DNA of 64,000 bases from Cheilinus undulatus (lineage: Eukaryota; Chordata; Actinopteri; Labriformes; Labridae), in the NCBI RefSeq assembly GCF_018320785.1, contig NC_054872.1, positions 40,102,551 to 40,166,550 on the forward strand, read 5' to 3'. This document shows, one piece after another, positions 60,101-64,000 of this stretch. Every line of letters starts with the position of its first letter. Position 1 is the stretch's first letter. The notes under the pieces were generated by a model, which was not told the DNA's origin, did no database searches, and saw only the letters and a list, made by a program, of their open reading frames with translations. The position numbers and the translations under genes are program-made.

Positions 60101-61475
60101 TTCAAAATGCTGAATTTCCATTTATGTGCCAGTTTCTAATGGTGTATTTGAATATAGATGATTGAAAGTGAAAGTGATGTTGGGTTGTTCCTCAATCAGC
60201 TGGAGTATGTAAGAGGAGGAGTTTGGTTCAGATAAAGAGAGTGATTGTTTGAAGGGGATGTTGTAATCGACTCAGCTGCAGATAACAGCTGATCTCTGTC
60301 TGTCTGTCTGTCATACAGCTGGTTAGCATTCCCCATGTCATGTTTTCTTTGCATGTGCGTTTGCAATAAACACTTTCTAAAAACTTTAGACTTTATCCAT
60401 ATAAATAAGAATGTTTTTATGGAATCAAGCAGTGCTTTCTCACTCAGGATGTGCCCATTTTAACCACTGACTGTAGACTTTGGTTCAATGCTTTCACACC
60501 ATTTTGATGCTCTCAGATTAAATTTAGGCCATGAATGAGCTACCCTCAGATTTGATTTGAATGCAAGTGATGTTTTACATTTATTTTCTTATAGAAGAAA
60601 CATTTTACAAAAGCATGAGTTATGTAAAAACATGAATAACAACAGGAAGAACTGAGCATTAAAGCTATTTAACAGTCTTTATGTATGTTTGAATTATTGC
60701 AATCATCACAATAATATGCATTAAATTAATGAATCTTTAGAAAAACTTCAGATATTAGCCATAAAATTGACACATAGAAAAAAAGAGAGAGAGAGATGGC
60801 ATTGACATAATGATGCAAATATATTGACAACTTTTTTGAACCCCGAAATTGCTGCCATATTTTTGCAATTTAGACTTCGTGCAGGAGCTTGTCTGCAATT
60901 TCTGTTTATGAACAGAAATAAATGATTACTCCGTATTATCTATTCTTGTTGCTGTGCTATGGAAACGTACATCTTTATCATTTGATTTTTACTTGTATCA
61001 TATTTAAGTTTATAATTCTGGTATCATGATGACCCTGATGTTGTTGCAGATCTCATATTGTTCTCTTACTGGGCAGGCCTACAGCCCATTAATTCTTTGA
61101 GTCACTCTCTCTGCCCTCATGTCACGTGTCTCATCTCATTAACTTGCAAAACAGAGGTTTGATTTGCATTGTGTCTCGTCGTAGATCAGCTCTGGACTCT
61201 TTCACACAACACAAGCATCACATTAGAGATACTTACTCAGTATTACTTCAGAATATTTTAACTAATTTCAAGAACTCAATCATAGGCGACAAATGACGCT
61301 TCCTTTGAGGAGAAGGAACCAGATGGCAGTCAGTGCTGAAGGGAGTAATGTTTTTAATTTTCAGGAGCGAGTCCAGCACTTGGAGCGACAGCTGAAGGAG
61401 ATGGAGAGGCAGAAGGAGAGGGAGCTGAACGCCCTGAGGAAGGAGAAGAGGGAACTCGTCCACACCAGTCAGACG
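46711..61475 (+). CDS. phldb3: PHLDB-family coiled-coil protein (PHLDB3), 5' half, six coding exons in window
   Basis: The coding sequence begins at ATG 46713 and uses exons 46711-46859, 47033-47143, 49122-49259, 49624-49752, 51460-51642 and 61365-61475. All junctions are phase 0, giving 273 codons. The gene continues past the right edge. The product starts with a Ser/Glu-rich segment, then IQRRITEIDQHKEELKIE, a long Gln/Glu/Lys-rich coiled coil (residues about 60-175), and AVRAFEDWEFRVLEQES (184-200). The last resembles the FEDLEFQQLERES motif of PHLDB1/2 (LL5). LL5 proteins bind phosphoinositides through a C-terminal PH domain, which would lie outside the window, and help anchor microtubules at the cortex. 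Paralogue choice rests on synteny: ETHE1 is immediately upstream in the same orientation, as in mammals. Gene-level confidence is high, the PHLDB3 name somewhat less so. Confidence 0.82.
47033..47143 (+). CDS. phldb3: PHLDB3 coding exon 2
   Basis: The acceptor TATGCCAG and donor GTGAGC bound 37 codons. SLRILQSPSMIQRRITEID precedes the coiled coil. Confidence 0.88.
47769..48216. mobile_element. hAT-type non-autonomous element with perfect 8-bp duplication
   Basis: The left end CAGCAGTCCTAAACAACCGG and right end AAGTTTGGGACCACTG are inverted matches (CAGTGGTCCCAAAC against CAGCAGTCCTAAAC, 11 of 14). CTCTGTGG occurs exactly on each side (47761-47768 and 48217-48224), the 8-bp duplication expected of hAT transposition. 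The 448-bp interior has no intact transposase. It lies in PHLDB3 between coding exons 2 and 3. Confidence 0.88.
48577..48800. repeat. Degraded relative of the 41171 MITE
   Basis: CATGCAGGATTTTGACAATA, AAGAATGAACAAAGAAA and CTGATGTTTACAGCTGATAT match parts of the 41171-41592 element in order. The ends are decayed. Confidence 0.5.
49122..49259 (+). CDS. phldb3: PHLDB3 coding exon 3, coiled coil
   Basis: The acceptor CCTTTCAG and donor GTAACA bound 46 codons. LQLEIALLQGELQTEKNQLL and later heptads are typical coiled coil. The ALLQGE segment is conserved in PHLDB proteins. Confidence 0.9.
49624..49752 (+). CDS. phldb3: PHLDB3 coding exon 4, coiled coil
   Basis: The acceptor GACCACAG and donor GTGAGC bound 43 codons, almost all Glu, Arg, Lys, Leu and Gln (ERERLEEERSRVEELKRR), in coiled-coil pattern. 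Confidence 0.88.
51460..51642 (+). CDS. phldb3: PHLDB3 coding exon 5, FEDWEF motif
   Basis: The acceptor TAATTCAG and donor GTACAC bound 61 codons. AVRAFEDWEFRVLEQES is the LL5-family signature, followed by an acidic segment (DEEDESS). Confidence 0.9.
52020..52425. repeat. GGGCTGG-ended MITE relative, degraded left end
   Basis: The right end TCGGAAAATCCACTTTTTGAACCCAGCCCTA carries the CCAGCCC terminus, with ATCGATCTGAATC just inside. The left part (TTTCGATTCACAAGG) is a weak inverted counterpart. Confidence 0.5.
53085..53275 (-). repeat. tRNA-derived SINE, minus strand
   Basis: The reversed tail (AAAGCTATTTTTAGGGC), body (GGAAATATGGGTTGAGTGAG) and head (GTTCAGTGGGTTGAGCAGGC on the minus strand) follow the same layout as the other SINEs, but the tRNA-like head differs. 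No clear target duplication. Confidence 0.6.
54102..54132. repeat. (AAC)n microsatellite
   Basis: About ten uninterrupted AAC units. Shorter AAC runs occur at 8489 and 58817. Confidence 0.9.
54913..55786. mobile_element. hAT-type non-autonomous element containing a minisatellite
   Basis: The ends CTGTGGTTCTCAATG and AAGTTGAGAAACCCTG are inverted matches of the hAT type. TTGTAGAG occurs exactly at 54905-54912 and 55787-55794, an 8-bp target duplication. From about 54960 to 55490 the interior is a degenerate array of a unit of about 20-25 bases like TTTTTGCCACTTTTAACCCA. The last 200 bp is unique. No transposase ORF is seen. Confidence 0.88.
54960..55490. repeat. Degenerate minisatellite inside the hAT element
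   Basis: More than 20 imperfect units alternate TTTTTGCC or TTTTCATC with ACTTTTAACCCA-like words. They drift in sequence along the array, so it is old. Confidence 0.75.
57000..57300 (-). repeat. Two adjacent SINE copies, minus strand
   Basis: Copy 1 (about 57000-57120) and copy 2 (about 57150-57295) each show the reversed body (GGACAGTAGATAGAGTGG and GGACAGTGGACAGAATCAG) then a box B complement (CTGAACCTCGGCCGC and CTTGAACCTGGGCCGC). They are the same broad family as the copies at 11.98 and 37.43 kb. Confidence 0.7.
57720..58040. repeat. CCGATA/TGGCCGATG dispersed repeat
   Basis: GGTCGATACTGATGG, TAAATACCAGCATGAAGTTGG and CTGTCAATGGCCGATG recur in degraded form at 61860-62010 (GGTACTGATATC, GATATTGGCTGATACTGG). 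No ends resolved. Confidence 0.45.
58240..58600 (-). mobile_element. 5'-truncated LINE: C-terminal ORF fragment and 3' UTR
   Basis: On the minus strand 58596-58399 encodes about 65 residues including RDNWGDRAFSIAAPSLWNSL and TFKSLLKTHLFRMAF. This is the conserved C-terminal tail of L2/CR1-type fish LINE ORF2. It ends at a TGA at 58401-58399. The 3' UTR follows (58398-58240, with GTGTCTTTGAGTTTTATG), and its fragments recur at 18.0 and 28.07 kb. The reverse-transcriptase part is absent, as usual for LINE insertions. Confidence 0.8.
59257..59597. mobile_element. GGGCTGG-ended MITE, shorter copy
   Basis: It starts GGGCTGGGCATTTAATTG and carries GCAATATGGACTACTGCAAT and TTTCAAATTGCAGAAGG, as in the 43967 element. 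It ends AAAATTGTTCAGCCC. The right-hand TA is missing, so only the left target site is intact. Confidence 0.65.
60301..60313. repeat. (CTGT)n microsatellite
   Basis: A short tetranucleotide run, TCTGTCTGTCTGTC, about three to four units. Confidence 0.6.
61365..61475 (+). CDS. phldb3: PHLDB3 coding exon 6, coiled coil
   Basis: It follows a 9.7-kb intron. The acceptor ATTTTCAG and donor GTAGGA bound 37 codons beginning ERVQHLERQLKEMERQKERE, a second coiled-coil stretch in phase 0. Confidence 0.88.
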
Positions 61476-64000
61476 GTAGGAAAAAGATTCATAATATTAG
61501 TTATTAGTTTCACAACTTCTATAACTAAAAGTAATATTTTTTAAGGAAGGCTTTTTCAGTGATACCATAAAAATAGATTATCTGGTCAGAAATCTTTCCC
61601 CCTCTCACATCTTTCAACGCATAAATGACACTCTACTTTTTATGCTCATCAGCCTTTTTGAACCTCAGTACAAAGATGTTCTCAGGAGGATAGCTCTGGT
61701 TAGCTCTCCTGGTTCATGCACTCCTTGTTAGAAGTAACTGGTCCAAAAAGCTGAATAAGTCAGAATTAACAGATTCATTTTTGGTACTTCTGCAATCTCA
61801 TTTTTATCCTAAAAACCTCATAATTACTACCAAATACATGCAGTTCACATGTTATTTATGAAAACTGGGATATTAATGCCTAAAATGTGTTTCTTATTTA
61901 CTCTTGGATTGATTTGACACAACAAATTAACATTGGGTACTGATATCTGTTTATGCCACATCAGCAGGGTTGATATTGGCTGATACTGGTGCAATGTGTA
62001 TCCTTTAAGCCAGGTGTGTGATTTCAAGCTGACCCAGTAATAGTCCTGGTGAAAAGTCACTGATGCTGCATGACTGAATGTGCAACTTTATTCTGAGGAG
62101 TATTTAATAGCAACAAAGTAAGGTCAACTTCAACTAAATTGTCCTTAAGTGAAATTTACTTGGAGGTGTCGGAGGAAAAAAGGAAAAAGGCTCCCATTAT
62201 TCACATAAAAGTCGGCCATTAACACTGCCTCTCTCATAAATGACACATAATTTCCCTCAGCATCAGCTCAAATGGTAGGCTTATTTCCTGCTCGTTTGCA
62301 TCTTTATTGACATAAAGGCAGTGCACATCCAACTAACATGCCCACTGATTATTAAAGAAGTCATCATTTAGTTTACAAAGAAAAACTTGCTCTTAGTTAG
62401 AGAATATGCATGTGGTTTTGCACTCAAGATGCAAGTGTCTGCAGTTCTGCATCCAAAATATCAAACATGCCAGCAGTCCATCCCACCAGCCCCACTGTCC
62501 CAACAACCAACCATTGCCTAGCCAGCTGCTGGTGAGACCATGGCTCTTGTGTCCTCTGTGCACTGGCACATGACACAGGCTCAGGCTCCAAGAAGGGCTG
62601 AGCATTTTTGTTTACAATATAACAATTGCAATTTAATTATTATTGACTTATTATTTTGACTCATATTGCAAATTTATATGAAACTAGAGCCCTGTGCTGG
62701 GACTCTTTTCTTAATCGCACCTACTAGGTTTTTGACCGTTAGCACTGGCTTTCTTAGCGAATGCTGTCCACTCCAGCCCGTACCAGCAACAGCTGTGTCC
62801 AGTCCCGCTACTGTGCATTTAATTAAAGAAATGGTAATATCAGTGTGTTCACTTTAGCACCAGCTTGACAAAGTTTCCTCCCTAAATGACGAATAACTCA
62901 AACAACACAAACTCTCACATTGTTACCACGTGTAACAGTGCCACACATGGATAAAGGAGTAGCTGAAAGTCTCAGACTGATTTAACTTCTGGTCAGAGCT
63001 TAGTAATAACAATGTCAAAGTATTATTTACCAAGCTTATTTACACATCATTTACATATCATTTATTTCTAAGTAATATAGAGGTGAGAATTTTTTCCTGA
63101 ACTCTGTGGAAAGTTTGTGCATCATAAAAAACTGAAGTGCACTTCCTCCAGCTATTGCAGACAGTAGACCAATCTTTATTAGGACTGTGCTGTTACCAGC
63201 CTCGTCATTAGATGATTAAAGAAGTAGGGTCGATTTGCACAGAAAGTGGTGTTTTTTTCCCAAAATAGCTGCATAATGGCTTAGGGTCTCTGTGCGCCGG
63301 TGCATATTTGTGGTGACTGGCCAACAAAATAAGAGGACCATGAAAGCTGTGCCTTTTGACTTCTTTACAAAGTTTTAGTTTATTGTGGAGCTTTAACAAA
63401 TTATTTGGCTGCATGGAGACGAACACATAGTCAAACGTGTTTACACAGCACCGGCATCTATAACCGACAAATAACAGCAATCAGACCATGATTTCTAACT
63501 GCAGCATGTGACATCTCCTGTGTTATTGTGTTTACTAAGAGCGTGGAGAAGTATTTAAGGAGAGTTGACTTTAGTGAGGGATGTATCATCACATCCAGGC
63601 ATGCCAAATACGTTACCTTGTGGGCGTGTTTCAACTAAGTCCAGTTATTTACCTGCCCTGCTACTTTCTCTCTCAGTTAAAAAGAAAAACCCGATGCATG
63701 GGCCTGGTTTAGTTTTTGTCTTTTAGTATGAGTTTGAGAGCAAAAGGCCGTCTCCTCTTCGGCATTGTGGCAGATATGGTGCGATTCATTTGATCTCGGA
63801 AATTCCTAGCCACCAGTCACATACAGCTTCAAAAATGCAACCTGAACTCGGAATTCCAACTCGGAAGGTCAGAGCAACCCCCTGTCCCCCCCGGTGTAAA
63901 CAATATGAAATCTCTGTTGAGTTAGAGGAAGTTACAAAAATAATTATGCAGAAAATATCATTTTTTTAAAGTATAATCATCTGAATAAACTAATAAAGTA
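61476..64000. other. PHLDB3 intron 6 to window edge
   Basis: No further PHLDB3 exon is recognisable before the right edge. The stretch includes a degraded CCGATA-type repeat at 61860-62010 and a GGGCTGAGCA remnant at 62597. GATCTCGGAAATTCC against GGAATTCCAACTCGG near 63.79-63.87 kb is a short inverted repeat. Confidence 0.5.

Larger units (their letters stand above)
51643..61364. other. PHLDB3 intron 5, repeat-filled
   Basis: This 9.7-kb intron holds the MITE, SINE, LINE and hAT copies listed separately. The rest shows no exon-like or RNA-gene sequence. Confidence 0.55.

Overview
The window is nuclear DNA from a vertebrate, almost certainly a teleost fish. Genes are split into short exons with GT-AG introns and matching phases, and there are no operons or Shine-Dalgarno sites. 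Introns and spacers are filled with fish-type repeats: Tc1/mariner copies, hAT and GGGCTGG-ended MITEs, tRNA-derived SINEs and 5'-truncated LINEs. The species cannot be named from the sequence alone.

Three protein-coding genes lie in tandem on the + strand. (1) From the left edge to about 11.84 kb is the 3' part of a type II transmembrane, trypsin-like serine protease: membrane exon, short glycosylation-rich stem, complete S1 catalytic domain and poly(A) signal. Its 5' exons lie outside the window. (2) From 15.1 to 22.9 kb is a complete seven-exon ETHE1, the mitochondrial persulfide dioxygenase, with a predicted N-terminal presequence, all iron ligands and a poly(A) signal. (3) From about 29.1 kb past the right edge is the 5' half of a PHLDB-family (LL5-like) coiled-coil gene, called PHLDB3 because ETHE1 and PHLDB3 are adjacent tandem neighbours in mammals. 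It has a probable non-coding first exon near 29.6 kb, a 17-kb first intron, then six coding exons, all phase 0. The three genes are not functionally linked: extracellular proteolysis, sulfide detoxification, and cortical cytoskeleton scaffolding.

The rest is repeat-rich non-coding DNA. The best-supported mobile elements have intact target-site duplications. These are two Tc1 copies (941-2051 and 9081-10150), two hAT elements with perfect 8-bp duplications (47769-48216 and 54913-55786), two TA-flanked GGGC-ended MITEs (38671-39219 and 43967-44799), and two copies of one SINE family with 12-bp duplications (11979-12166 and about 37427-37621). Less usual structures are a three-unit tandem array derived from a LINE reverse-transcriptase core (31.16-31.56 kb), a hAT element whose interior is a degenerate minisatellite, and a roughly 210-bp repeat unit found dispersed and in tandem at 27-34 kb.

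I found no CRISPR array, genuine tRNA or rRNA gene, provirus, or gene cluster suggesting a new multi-gene system. The findings are mainly about gene structure and repeat biology.
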